A DNA stretch of 64,000 nucleotides, from contig OX465595.1 in NCBI GenBank assembly GCA_950022295.1, positions 430,088,270 to 430,152,269 on the forward strand, given 5' to 3'. The notes beneath the pieces were generated by a model. It was not told the origin of the DNA. It worked only from the letters and a program-made list of their open reading frames with translations, and made no database searches. Positions within the stretch are counted from its first letter, which is position 1, and each line of letters starts with the position of its first letter. Shown here one piece after another: positions 1 through 11,377 of the stretch. Source of the DNA: Bromus sterilis (Eukaryota; Streptophyta; Magnoliopsida; Poales; Poaceae). Made by a program: the position numbers and the translations under genes.

Positions 1-2297
1 TTGGTGAAGGTGTTTCTACCCAGAAGGATGCCAGAATTGACACACTTCGAAGCAAATTCTATCGATTCAAGAGAAATGAGGGTGAAAAAGTCAGCTCCAT
101 TTACAGCAGACTCACTGCTCTTGCAAATGAGTTGATCTCACTTGGTGCTGATGACATTACCCCTCACTCAGTTGTTAGAACTCTGCTTCGCTCATTGGAT
201 GATTCGTTTGATCACATTGTGCTGATGATCAAGGAAAGGACTGATTTCAGACGTCTTGTCGCCGCTGATATTCTTGAGAGACTCAATACCTTTGAGATGG
301 AAGAAGAAGAGAAATGTGACATAAATGGTTCTCGAAGGAGATCTCATGCCTTGAAAGCAAAAGCTTCGCGTCATTCTTCACCCGAAGTCAGTTCTGCTTC
401 AGGTGTCGAATCTGATGATCCTGCAAGCATTGGAAAAGATTTAGCACTGATCATGAGACGTTTCAATCGCTTTCAGAGAAAAGGTTTTTCTTCACCCAAG
501 AAGAGTTATCCTTCAAGAAGCTCAAGTCATTCTTCTCACCGTTCATCCTCAAGAAGCTCTCCATCAAAGGACAATTGCTGCTACAAGTGCAAGAAACCAG
601 GTCACTACATTGCTGATTGCCCTCTGTGGGAAGCTGAGAACAAATCAAAGCATTCGCTCAGAGACTCTTCATCGAAGTCTCACAGATCCTCCAGAAGTCA
701 TGAGTCAAAGAGACAGGATTCCAGTTCAAGAAGAGAAAAGAAGAAAGATTCTGATGATGATTAGAGGAAGAAGTATCATAAGAAGCGTGAGGGTTCTTCA
801 TCAAAGACTCACTCGTCTCGTCGAAGCAGCTCTCACCGTGCCAAGGCCTATCTGGGAAAGGAGATGAACTCTGAAGATGAAGCCTCTGGTTCCGAAGCTG
901 AACAAGACTCAAGGTCTGAGTCTGGGTCCGAATCAGATGGTGTTGCTGGTTTGGCTTTCGCTTCGGCAGATGCTTCAACAAATGCTTCGAGCTCATTCTT
1001 CACCAACAACAGCAGTGAAGATGAAACTCCTGCATATTGCTTCATGGCCAAGGCGAATGTATCTTCATCCAAATCAAACTATGATACTTCTGATTGTTCC
1101 TCATATGAAAGTGATTCAAAGATAAGCTATGCTAAACTTGCTAAAATTGCTTCAATCCAACAAGATGAACTTGATTCACTAAGCAAAACAATTAAGAAAT
1201 CAGATACTCTGTTGATCGATGAGATTGAGAGAGGTCAAACTTTAACTAATGAGCATGCTGCTCTGAAGGAGAAGTTTGAAGAATTATCCTCTCGGCATGA
1301 TCTTCTTTTAGTTGATTATGAGAAGCTCACCTATGAATTTCTTCAGAGGAAAATGAATCTCGAAAAACTGAAAGAGGCTCATGAAGAATTGGAAAATGTC
1401 AATCTCTCTCTCATGGCTCAACAAGGTTCCGAAGAAAATCATAAAACTGAATCACCTTGTTTGGATTGCTTGGAACGAAGCAAAACTGATTCCAAAGGGA
1501 AAACTCCTATTGTTATTGATGATACTAATGCCTCTGATGAGGAAAATCCTGTTGTTACGGAGGAACTCCTCAGGTTGAAAAACTTATTTGAAACAGGCAT
1601 GTTCAAAAGTGTGCAAGGACACCAGTATCTCTGTGATATCCTGAGGAAGGCTCTCCTTCACAGGAATCCCAGGAACGAGGGTGTTGGTTTCGAGAGAAAG
1701 ATAAACCCAGATGGCACCTATTGGGAGCCTGAGCAGTATCCTAAGACTGTTTGGGTTCTAGCGAAGGAGAAACCCATTGATATTGCTAACCTTTCAGGTT
1801 TCGACTGCAAAATGAACAAAGCCATTGTGGATGAATCACTTGATTCAGACTACAAACTCATGAAAGATGAACAGGGAAAGGTTACAGCTGAGTATGTAGG
1901 TACTCCACCAAAGAATGGCTTCTATAAGAGGCAGATATGGGTGCAGAAAGCACTTGTGGAAAAACTGCCTTCTAACCATACTATGCAGGGAAAGTCTTCA
2001 GCACCACCGAATCATTTCTATTCTCTTGAGACGAGAAATGATCCACTGGTGCCCGAATCAAATGTTCCGCAGAAGCAATACTATCGTACTGGTCGCCATA
2101 CGTATATTCCTCATAATGATCATACTAAGATTGCATATGCTCACTCTTATGCTAATCATTCGCAGAGGACTTACATTTATGGTGTGCTTGATGGTATACC
2201 GAAGCAATACACTCCTGTTCGATTTAATATTACTTCAACCAGTGCTTCAACATCTTCTCAGTTACCTGCTCGCTTGTGGGTGGTTAAGAAGAACTAA
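1..2297 (+). pseudogene. Copia gag with CCHC zinc knuckle (partial, one internal stop)
   Basis: The frame is open from base 3 with the start outside the window. The first 100 residues have the helical pattern of the Copia gag domain (UBN2 type). A zinc knuckle CYKCKKPGHYIADC lies near 576-620 within a Ser/Arg-rich stretch. A TAG at 762-764 interrupts the frame, which continues unchanged to 2297. The remainder is acidic and Ser-rich, then a coiled-coil-like Glu/Lys/Leu region (about 1140-1420), then a conserved-looking domain at about 1560-2000. Such a long gag fits SIRE elements. Gag normally forms the cytoplasmic particle that packages element RNA. Confidence 0.85.
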
Positions 2298-2299
2298 TT

Positions 2300-3084
2300 C
2301 TTCTGCAGGGCTATGTCTCCGGTGGATCCGAATGGGTCATGGATAGTGGTTGTACAAATCATATGACCGAAGACAAGGAGTTATTCACCGAAGAAAAACT
2401 ATCTCAATCTTCTCAGAAGTACATTACCTTCGGTGATAACAATAAGGGTAAAGTGTTAGGTTTGGGTAAGGTTGCCATATCGAAGGATAAGCACATTGAC
2501 AAGGTTATGCTAGTCCAATCTCTTGGATATAATCTTATGTCTATTTCGAAGTTATGCGATATGGGTATGCTTGTTCTATTTTCTGCTTCGCGTTGTGTTG
2601 TCTTTTCACAGGATGACTATACGTTTGTCTTCGAGGGTTACCGAAAGGGAGATTTATACATTGTTGATTTTTCTTCGGGCCCTGCTGTATCCACATGCTT
2701 AATGGCAAAAGCTTCATCTGGTTGGTTATGGCATCGAAGACTTGGTCATGCAGGGATGAGAAATCTTCATAATTTAGTGAAGAAGAATCATGTTATTGGT
2801 CTTAGCGAAGTAAAATTCGATAAGGATCGTCTCTGCAGTGCTTGTGAAGCTGGTAAAATCACGAAGAAACATCATTCAGCGAAGACTATCATGACTACCA
2901 CTCGTCCTCTTGAATTTCTTCATATGGATCTATTTGGTCCTCAAAACTATGCAAGCCTGGGAGGAAACAAATATGGTCTTGTTATTGTTGATGATTTCTC
3001 TCGTTATACTTGGGTTTTCTTCTTGGATTACAAGAGCAAAGTTGTTGAAATCTTCAAGTCATTCGCTAAGAGAGCTCAAACAGA
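2300..3084 (+). pseudogene. Copia protease and N-terminal integrase, truncated
   Basis: The aspartic protease starts with MDSGCTNHMT at 2339; D-S-G is the catalytic triad. The gag-pre-integrase segment follows, with WLWHRRLGHAG and a later C..C (HHCC zinc site) at about 2727-2870. The integrase core starts with FLHMDLFGP (first catalytic Asp) near 2920-2940 and ends at KRAQTE near 3084. The second catalytic Asp and the Glu are absent because the sequence jumps to mid-RT. Relative to gag this region is in another frame, so a frameshift lies near 2285-2305. It could not yield working integrase. Confidence 0.85.
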
Positions 3085-4200
3085 ATGTACAGGCTTCATA
3101 AAGCTTTGTATGGACTGAAGCAAGCACCTCGTGCTTGGTATGAAACATTGAAGGATTTCCTCCTGAAGAAAGGCTTCAAACCAGGAACCACTGACCCCAC
3201 ACTTTTCACTCGATCATATAACAATGATCTATTTGTGTGTCAGATATATGTAGATGATATCATTTTTGGCTGTACTAACACTGAAATCAGTGAAGAATTT
3301 GCAAGGATGATGTCGAAGAAATATGAGATGTCTATGATGGGTGAATTGAAGTTTTTCCTTGGACTTCAGATTCGCCAACAGAAGAATGGCACTTTTATTT
3401 CACAGGAAAAATACTTGAAGGACTGCCTGAAGAAATTTGATCTTGCTGAATGCAAGACCATCAGGACTCCCATGCCTACAAATGGATTTCTTGATGCTGA
3501 TGAGAAAGGGAAACCCTTCGATCAGAAGAAGTATCGGTCTATGATAGGTTCACTCTTATACTTATGTGCATCTAGACCTGACATTATGCTATCAGTTTTT
3601 ATTTGTGCTCGTTTTCAGGCAAATCCGAAGGAATCGCATCATATAGCTGTGAAGCGAATTCTTCGATATCTAGCACATACTCCTTCATTTGGACTTTGGT
3701 ATCCCAAAGGAACTCAGTTTTATTTGATTGGTTATTCTGATTCAGACTGGGCTGGTGATAGGGTTGACAGGAAATCTACCTCAGGCACTTGTCATTTCCT
3801 TGGTAGATCTCTTGTGTGTTGGGCTTCAAAGAAACAGAACTGTGTCTCAATATCTACTGCTGAAGCTGAATACATTGCTGCTGGATCATGCTGCACTCAA
3901 ATACTTTGGCTTAAGTAGACGCTGAAATATTATGGTATATTTGTGAAGAAAATCCCTCTGCTTTGTGATAATGAGAGTGCTATCAAGATTGCTCACAATC
4001 CTGTGCAACACTCTCAAACGAAGCATATTGATATTCGTCACCATTTCCTTCGAGATCATGTTCAGCGCGAAGACATTGAGATCAACCATGTAAGAACTGA
4101 AGATCAATTGGCAGATATATTCACAAATCCATTGGACGAGAAAAGGTTTTGTACATTGAGATGTGAGCTGAACATCCTAGACTCACAAAATGTTCAGTAA
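3085..4200 (+). pseudogene. Copia reverse transcriptase (C-terminal part) and RNase H
   Basis: RT begins mid-domain at the HKALYGLKQAPRAWY motif, followed by the catalytic YVDDIIF motif near 3247. The N-terminal third of RT is missing. The RNase H part shows SDSDWAGD, STSG, STAEAEY and later CDNESAIKI and KHIDIRHHF, ending at about 4197. A TAG at 3916-3918 breaks RNase H in frame; the relatives I know have Gln (CAG) here, so a C-to-T change is likely. The frame differs from the integrase remnant, so the deletion junction also shifts the frame. Confidence 0.88.
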
Positions 4201-4711
4201 GATCGAAACTTTTCACTGTATATATTCACCTTCGTTGTGAGTTTGCTTATTTAGTTTCGCTTGACTTTTCCTTCGTCCAAATTTTTGTGTTTAGTTTCGT
4301 TCGTCACTTGCCTTCAGTTTTGTGTTTATTGTTATGTTTTTCTTGTTTTGATTGTTTCTTTTGTCCCCTGTACTTATCACTTTTAGCTTCGTTGTTGTTC
4401 TTCGAAGTGATAAGTTTCGGACCCTTCCCCTCTATTCTGATTCGCTCCCAATCTACTCTGTCTTGAATGTTAAGCACAATTGAAACGGAAAGCATATTGC
4501 TTCGAACGTCCTTGAGTTTTGAATCAAATGCTTCCAACTTTATCGAAGTTTTTGCTCTCGGTCCAGACTCATTCTTCGGCCGTTGAGTCCCCGTCTTTTT
4601 CGGGTCGTTGAGATTCGCTCGCGATCCGCCACTTCATCTGAGCCATTGAATCGGAAGAGACACTCGCTGGAAACCGTCCGATACGATCTGGCAACCGTTT
4701 CAGATCGGGCC
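4201..4711. other. Non-coding spacer between pol and the extra ORF
   Basis: After the RNase H stop the sequence is T-rich on + with recurring TTCG/CTTCG words and no supported ORF. It becomes GC-richer towards the TATA-like site at 4712. I read it as the upstream region of a promoter serving the env-position ORF. Confidence 0.5.
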
Positions 4712-4719
4712 TATTTAAG
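4712..4719 (+). promoter_or_regulatory. TATA-like box upstream of the env-position ORF
   Basis: TATTTAAG lies in a GC-rich context, followed about 30 bases later by a pyrimidine-rich stretch that could hold a transcription start, then a C-rich leader like a plant 5' UTR. It is about 580 bases before the ATG of the next ORF. This suggests that the ORF is transcribed from its own promoter or from a subgenomic start. No transcript data support this. Confidence 0.4.
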
Positions 4720-4925
4720 GCGAGGCATCCAGCGAACCGTTTCCCCCACGATTCATTCTCTCCCGGATTCCCCGTCTTCCTCCTCGAGCACGCCGCAGAG
4801 CTCCCGTCCCCGACGACGACTGCGCCGGTTCACTGCCGTACCGCCGCCACCGTGGACGTTCCTCGTCGACAAAGAGCAAGTCTCCGCGCTCCGTCGCCGT
4901 AGCCGCTTCGCGTCACCAAGTTAGG

Positions 4926-5297
4926 GTACGCTAAGCTTCTTGGATCCAATCTTATCTGCGAGCTCTTCATCTAGGGCTTGGATCTAAGTTCTGTTAGGAT
5001 TTTGTTTTCTGTTTATAGGACTGTTTTGATCCGTGCTGATCATTGATCCTTGGGAAATCTGTTCTTAGCATCAAAGTGATCCCATCTTCTCAGGTCAGTT
5101 TTGAGATTCGATCTTATCTGTGTTTGGACTGAGTTAGGTCTTGTTCTTGAACTAGTTTTAGCCCAATCCATTAACAGACGTGCATCTAATCTTAGATTTC
5201 TCTGAGTTCCTGTCAAAATTTGGTTTTCGTCGAAACTTTTGCCTGTGCTTATTCATTCCCTTTTCTTGTTCCCTCTCGTCTATATTTCTGGTCACAG
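4926..5297 (+). other. Candidate 5' leader intron
   Basis: A donor AGG|GTACGC at 4926 and an acceptor preceded by a pyrimidine-rich tract, GGTCACAG at 5297, bracket 372 bases that are T-rich, as plant introns are. The acceptor lies directly before the G-ATG of the env-position ORF. The intron is a prediction from splice consensus only. Confidence 0.4.
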
Positions 5298-5298
5298 G

Positions 5299-8200
5299 AT
5301 GTCTGACGAAGAGGCTGCCATGGGGAATGAGTCTCCCATCGTTGAAGGGCTCGAAAACTATCCAGAGTCACCGAAGCAGAAAGGAAAAGGTGGCAAGACG
5401 AAGGAAGTCAAGAATGCCCGAGGCATACCCGAAGCCATTCGTCTCAAGATGGGCTATGACACACCGCCTGAAGAATCTGATCATGACAGAAAGATTCGAT
5501 TGCAAAAGATTCGACGCTACTGGGCAATAAGGTGGTACAAGTACAAGAGCATCCCAAACTGGAAGTGGGCAATGCAGTTTGCTTTCAGCCCTCCTTATCG
5601 GTACACCACTGCCATGTGTGCCCAATACAATGCTGCAAACAGGAAAAAGTACTACCCGAAGCCTCCTGCTGTTCCTCACCCGAATACTCTCAAAACTCCA
5701 GATGACTATCCAGAAGAGCAAGAGAGACTTGCAATTTTAGCTGAGAAGAAAAGAATAAGAGAAGAGAAGAAGGCCAAAGCTCTTGCTGCTGCAGGGCTAG
5801 ATGAAGCCGAAGCATCGAAGCCTAAGAAGAGGCGAAAGCTTCGAAAACTGAGTGATTCACCCCCTCCTGCTTCTGGAGAAGAGGGTGATAATGAAGCAGA
5901 TGATGAAGCTGATGCTGCTGCACAGCTCGAAGATTCTATTGATGAAGATCCTGCTGACGAAGCAGATGATGAATATGAACACACTCCCATTCCCCCAAGT
6001 CCTAAAAGAAAACAGATTCGGAAGCCACTGAAGAAGAAGGCTGGAGAGAAACCGTCTGCTCCTAAGGGCATTAGGATTCAAGATCCAACTGACCCTCCTG
6101 TTCCCAAGAAAAACATTGACTTGACGAACTTGGTGGTTGAGGCTCCCTTGGCTACTAAGCCACCTCGCCGCCTTGTTCCTGCTGAGCAAAGAACCAAGGA
6201 AAGGCATGAACCGAAGGCAAAGCCTGCAGCTAAGCCCGAAGCTAAAGCTCCGGAACAAGCCAAAGCTTTGAAGCTGAAGACTTCTGTTGCCAAGCCTGGT
6301 CAGACTTTTGCTCAGGTCGGCACTAAGAAGCTGTCTGAAGCTGAACTGCGCAAGCGTGACCGTGCTGAAGCTGAACGCCTTCATGCTGAAGCACAAGCCC
6401 AAGCTAAGGCTGATAAAGAAGCTAAAGAAAAAGAGATTGCTGATAAGAATTCTACTCTGTTGGAGAAGCAGAGGAAAGAGCTGGCTGAATCAAATCAGAA
6501 AGCTGAAGAGAAGCGCAAGCTCGCTGAAGCAAAAGCTCAAGAGTCTAAGGCTGCTGCCGAAGCCAAACAGCTTAGTGAAGCTGAAGCCAAGCGCCAAGCT
6601 CAACTTGACATTCTTCGCATGAAGAAAGCTGAGAAAATTGCTAGAGACGCTCAGAAGGAAGCCGCTGTTGACATGGCCCCGAAGGACATCCCTCCGAAGC
6701 CAGTCGCAGCCCCTGCCCCCGAAGTTCATGTAGAAGCTGAGCACAGTGAACATAACTTCCCTGATGCAAGAGAAGGAGAACTTTGGGACTGTTTGAGCCT
6801 GAATCAGGCATTCTGCCAGCTTGCTGAAGCTGTTGATCCCAAGGCTGTGGATGTTAGGAATGTCTACATTTCACCAACTCTCTCTGCCATGATTGAAACT
6901 TTGTACAATCAGCTGAGGGATTTGCATGCTAGGGACAGATCTGAAACTGCTAAAATTCTGAAATTTAAGAAGAAAGCAGATGCTGAATCTGATGAGGATT
7001 TCAAGAATGAAGCCGGAGCTGCTTCGAAGAAAATTGCTGATGTAAATGAGAAGACGAAGCACAACATTCAAGTGTATCAAGGCAAGATCAAGTCTGCCGT
7101 TGAAGAATGTTGCAAAACTCATAATGCTTCAGTCATGGCTCTTGACTCCAAGAAGCGCGAAGCCATGCTCAAGCAATTAGCTTCACCCCTTCCCCAGCTG
7201 CAACAGAGAAAGAGACGTCTTATCGCAAATACAGACGAAGCTGATGAGGTGAGCTCTCATCCGGCCAAGAAGGCCCCAAGGCAAGCATCGCCCCCTCGAT
7301 GCAAGATCATCACTCTTCCTAAAACCACTGCAAAGCCAACCGCTCCCGAAGTCGTTCCACCCCGTATTCGAACTTCACCTCCTCCTCAACCCGCTCCTCA
7401 ACCGTCCGCCCACGACAACTTTGAGCCTGAGCCCTCTCCTCCTGCTCAAGACATTCCTGCAAAGGATTATTCCTCAGCTCACTCTGCTGAGGAGTCTGAA
7501 GAACAAGCAGGCGAAGCCAAAGAACATGCTGCTGAAGCAAATGCTGAAGTCAATGTTGAAGCCGATGCAAATGTCGATGCCGAAGCCAACGAATTGGCAA
7601 TCATCAATCAACCGCAAGAGAGATCCATAGTTGCTCGAAGGCACACTCCTCACTGCATCCCTGCACAAGATACTCAACTGGACTCCATCTACCCACGAGA
7701 GACTTTTCCTATCTTCTTGGGAGATGAATCTTCTTCAAGACATGGCCCTGAATTCAATCTCGAAGTTCATCGCCAGAAGCTTCGCTTCTTTGGCGCAAGT
7801 CCATATGATTCACCTCGGACTGCAGATGACCTTCGTTTCTGGACAGCTGAACAACAAATTCTCTACACAAAGCTCTACTGCCAGAAGGGTGTTCTTTTCA
7901 GACACAAGTATTTGGATATGCATAGTCTATCTTCTGCAACGTGCTTCCAGAATATCATGGAAACCATCAAAGCACAGAATCTGACCGGCATGTTTGCCAT
8001 GGAGACCCCATTCAATTCCGAGCTAGTGAAGCAATTCTATGCCACTCTCTATATCTCTGGAAATCCTGATGACTCAAGTACATGGATTCTTGAGTGGATG
8101 ATTCAAGGAAAGGTGTTTAGGATGCATTCTGATGAATTCATGGATATAGTAAACATCCCAAGGCACGCTGGAAAACTTGCTAAGGTACATTTGTTGCCTG

Positions 8201-9227
8201 ATCCTACTGAAGCTGAATTTGCTTCATTGCTGGATCCCGAAGTCACTGGAGATCACATGCCTGAAAATATTCGCTCGAAGCATCTGGTATTCATATCGAA
8301 GACTTGGTTTTATATCTTGTCCAACTCACTGATGCCTCTCAGCACTGCTCATGAGAATCCAACATTCATTATCATACACGTCATGCGTTGCTAAAACTTA
8401 CCCATGGCCATGTGTTTGACTTCGAGGATTGTTTCCTTCGGTATATGGTCCAAGCTGCTGAACTTGTACATCAACTGAAGCCATATGCTCCCTGGCTACA
8501 AGCCATTTGCAATCATGGACGTCGTGAAGACTTCGTTGCGAAGCATCACCCGAAGATGTTCTGTCCTCCTGTGCGCGATACTATGAATATCTTCAGAAGG
8601 CCAAATGATCCATTTGCCACATATGTCGGAGTCAGACAGCATGTCAATGAACGCAACATGTCGAAGAAATTCCAGAAGGAAGTTTATCACTTTGAAGTTG
8701 GCATTCGAACTCAACAAATGCTTGAAAACTTCATTGAAGGAAATCAACGCCAAATGCAACATCTTTCAGATGAGATCAATAGAGTTGGCAACATTGCTTT
8801 AAAAAACAACCATTACTTGAAGGTTTTGAAGCGCCACTCTTGGAAAGGATTAAGGAAGTTCAACTCTGTGAAGAAACTTGAAGCTGACCGGATTTTCAAG
8901 GAGTATCCACATCTTCAACGTCACTTCTCCCGAAATGATTCGATCGACCGCCCCAACCCAAAGATCCCACCGCTGGACAAGATTGATGAAGTCCTCTTTG
9001 TTAATCCAGTTGAACAGATTCGCCCAGATACCTTCTCTGATGAAGACTCCCACACCTCGAAGAAAGAAGATGATCCTCTCAATGACAGCGATCTTGATTT
9101 TCTTCAAGGACCGATGGACATCGACGAGCCGGAGTCACCTGCTTCGACCGAAGGAGACACTTCAGGAGATGCATCTTCTTCAGGCGAAGACAATCAGCAG
9201 GGTCCCCGGGTTGCAGCTAACGCTTAG
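5299..9227 (+). pseudogene. Long extra ORF in the env position of the SIRE-type element
   Basis: The ORF begins MSDEEAAMGNE at 5299. The parts are a basic N-terminal region (to about 5700), a Lys/Glu-rich acidic linker, an Ala/Glu/Lys-rich coiled coil (about 6330-6680), a helical segment, a Pro-rich linker (7260-7460), an Ala/Glu repeat region, and a globular C-terminal domain (about 7680-8900) resembling plant transposon proteins of the Transposase_32 type. A frameshift near 8388 divides it; the second part ends in an acidic Ser-rich tail. I see no signal peptide or clear membrane segment, so calling it an envelope would rest on position only. The function is unknown. Confidence 0.7.
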
Positions 9228-9757
9228 ATACTCTTGATCTACCCCTAAACCTTTTGTCCAATTATTGACAAAAAGGGAGAGAAAGTAGCATCGATCGAGT
9301 TTAGATTCGCTGCGGGGTTTAGGGATTTGATTCGATCTTTTGCGTTGTGTGTTAAGTTACAATAAACTTTCCATTCGCTTCGATTGGGTTGTAACTTAAG
9401 TTTTACTTCGGTTGTGAACTGCTACTGTTATGTGTTAATAACCCCGTGCTTGCAAGTTGCTCTCGTATCTTTTATCTTGCAGGTGGTTGTTATCCTTTAA
9501 GTTCACAGGTCATTGGAAAATTGCATATCATTCAAGACAAATATTCTCTATATGCAATTGATTCACTAAGATATGTGTTAGGCTTCCCATCAATGATATT
9601 CTTCATCAAGCATTCAATTCGATTATATAAATCTTCGATGCTTGCATTCAGGGGGAGTCAAAAGCTTCATATCTTAGAGTTTGCTCTCAACTCAACTCAA
9701 AATTCCATATCTTTATCGATGCCTGTTTTGTCAACAATAGTCCAAAAAGGGGGTGAT
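9228..9757 (+). other. 3' untranslated region and polypurine tract of the SIRE-type element
   Basis: There is no supported ORF. An A-G purine run (AAAAAGGGGGTGAT) at 9744-9757 abuts the LTR start and is the likely primer for plus-strand DNA synthesis. A second G-rich motif, GGGGGAG, lies at about 9651-9657. Confidence 0.65.
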
Positions 9758-11043
9758 TGTAAGAGCAAAGTTATATCCCCATGGGTTTTGGATATTGTTG
9801 GGAAAAACAGTAGAGGAACTAACAAGCTTTCTAGTGTAAAACAGATGGTTAGGTTCCTGAAGTTATAGGTTGGTGATAAAGCTTCAACGAAGATTTACAT
9901 ATTTACTGAAGCATATGCTCTGGAATGAAGCTCATCTCGGATGACGACCCCTAAAAAGATAAGGAATCCTGAAGCTCGTCTCATCGAAGGAGATGACCAA
10001 GATGGCGCAAGACTTAGTAGTTTTTGCGTAGTTCTTTTTCACTTCTTTGAGTCGTAGGAAAAACCGTACTATCAAGAGGGGTTTAGTAAATGTACTCCGA
10101 AGGTTTTGGTGAAAAGACTCAGATCGAATCCAAACCAGTGAGTAGCCAGAGTTGAGAAATCTCATGTGCACTAGGTAATGCTTCACCAGCGAAGACTTAG
10201 TTCTTTCGTCTACTGAAGCAGAACCAAGTCCGTGAGTCAGCTTTACTTGGACCGCAAGTAAAGTTGCGCTTTGATTGGAAATATGACCGTTGCGGACAGG
10301 TGTCAAGCTGTCACATCGGGTCACTTCAGTCATTTCGCACCTAGGGATTGCCACCTATAAATACGCCACCCCCGCCCTCATTGGCCGGTGGCTGCTCCAA
10401 GAATATTTCCTCTTACAGTGAAGAGAGAGAGCAACCCCACTGAAGCAAACCGAAAAACCCATCCACCGAAGCATATGTCCTATTGATCTGAGTTGATTCA
10501 TTATGACTTAGGAAGAAGCTTGCTAGCCTTTTTATCTGGGAGAACTGCAATTCTCCTAGACGGTTAGAGAGTTGTTCTTCAGAGAGCGAAGAGTTATTGT
10601 CGCCTCGAAGTCCAGTTTGTCAAAGGTTTCGGTGATTTTTTCAATAATCAACCACGAGTGAGGAACTGACCAAGCTCAAGGAGATTGGTGCAGTGGAGAT
10701 ACGTACGGAGAGAGGTTAGCTCCTGTGTTCAATCACAAGTCCCTCCAACCAGACGTAGCACTTTGCAGAGTGTGAACTGGTCGAACAAACATCACCGAGT
10801 CAAGAGTTCTTTTTACTTTCCGCACTTACATTCAGTTTGTCAATTGCTTCAGTGATTTGCTTCAATGCAATTGATTCAATGCTTTTGATTCGCTATGTTA
10901 TGCTTCAATCCTGTTCTGCTTCAATGTTTACCTTTCTGTTGCAACTCTTCTGCTGCTAAGTTATGCTTCACTTCATAGCTTCATGCAAAAATTTGAAGTG
11001 ATCATTCACCCCCTCCCCCTCTGATCACATACTTGGACTTACA
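9758..11043 (+). repeat. 3' LTR of the SIRE-type Copia element
   Basis: The segment starts TGTAAG directly after the polypurine tract and ends CTTACA, a perfect 6-bp terminal inverted repeat. It is 1286 bp. Its partner lies outside the window, so identity cannot be measured. Sequence after 11043 belongs to another element. Confidence 0.7.
10356..10363 (+). promoter_or_regulatory. TATA box of the SIRE-type LTR
   Basis: TATAAATA lies about 600 bases into the LTR, in a GC-rich context with a downstream pyrimidine-rich start region. It is the probable Pol II promoter of the LTR. Confidence 0.55.
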
Positions 11044-11290
11044 TTACTAGTTGGTTACCTTTGTTGTTCCATTATCACTGTTACCACTATTATCATCACC
11101 ACTACCACCACCATATCACAGTTGCTACTAATACCTTTGTGCAAGCAAGTGTTTATTTCAGGTGCGGTTGAATTGACAACTCAATTGTCAAAGACTGTAC
11201 GTATTCTTTGTGTCCCCAAGTGTCGAATCAATAAATTGGGTTATCTTGCCCACAAAGACTATCTCGACCCCCTACAGTTGAGGGTTATCA
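11044..11290 (+). repeat. 3' end of an Athila-type 5' LTR
   Basis: This is the last 247 bases of an LTR, ending TTATCA, a few bases before the primer-binding site. The rest of the LTR is left of the SIRE insertion and outside the window. A CA end plus a 12-base spacer before the primer site matches the layout seen for the element at 13582-21582. Confidence 0.6.
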
Positions 11291-11302
11291 AGTACTGTTT
11301 TC

Positions 11303-11320
11303 TGGCGCCGTTGCCGGGGA
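11303..11320 (+). promoter_or_regulatory. Primer-binding site complementary to tRNA-Asp
   Basis: TGGCGCCGTTGCCGGGGA is complementary to the 3' end of plant tRNA-Asp. This is the usual minus-strand primer of Athila-type Gypsy elements. Confidence 0.85.
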
Positions 11321-11377
11321 CCATAGATTTATTTACAGGTCTACTTGAATTATCCTACCTGCTGCACGCTATCCACT

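Larger units (their letters stand above)
1..11043 (+). mobile_element. SIRE/Maximus-type Copia retrotransposon, 5' end outside window
   Basis: The order gag, protease, integrase, RT, RNase H is that of Copia elements. The long gag with extra coiled-coil sequence and a further long ORF between RNase H and the 3' LTR is typical of the SIRE clade, whose Triticeae members include Maximus. The 5' LTR and start of gag lie left of the window. Coding parts carry a stop in gag, a gag-protease frameshift, a deletion joining integrase to RT, a stop in RNase H and a frameshift in the extra ORF, so this copy is defective. It appears to sit in the LTR of the Athila-type element that resumes at 11044; the left target duplication cannot be seen. 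Confidence 0.85.

Noticed and set aside
5368..7677. Antisense and alternative-frame ORFs over the env-position ORF
   Set aside because: They are shadows of a strongly biased coding frame with no domain or independent start signal.
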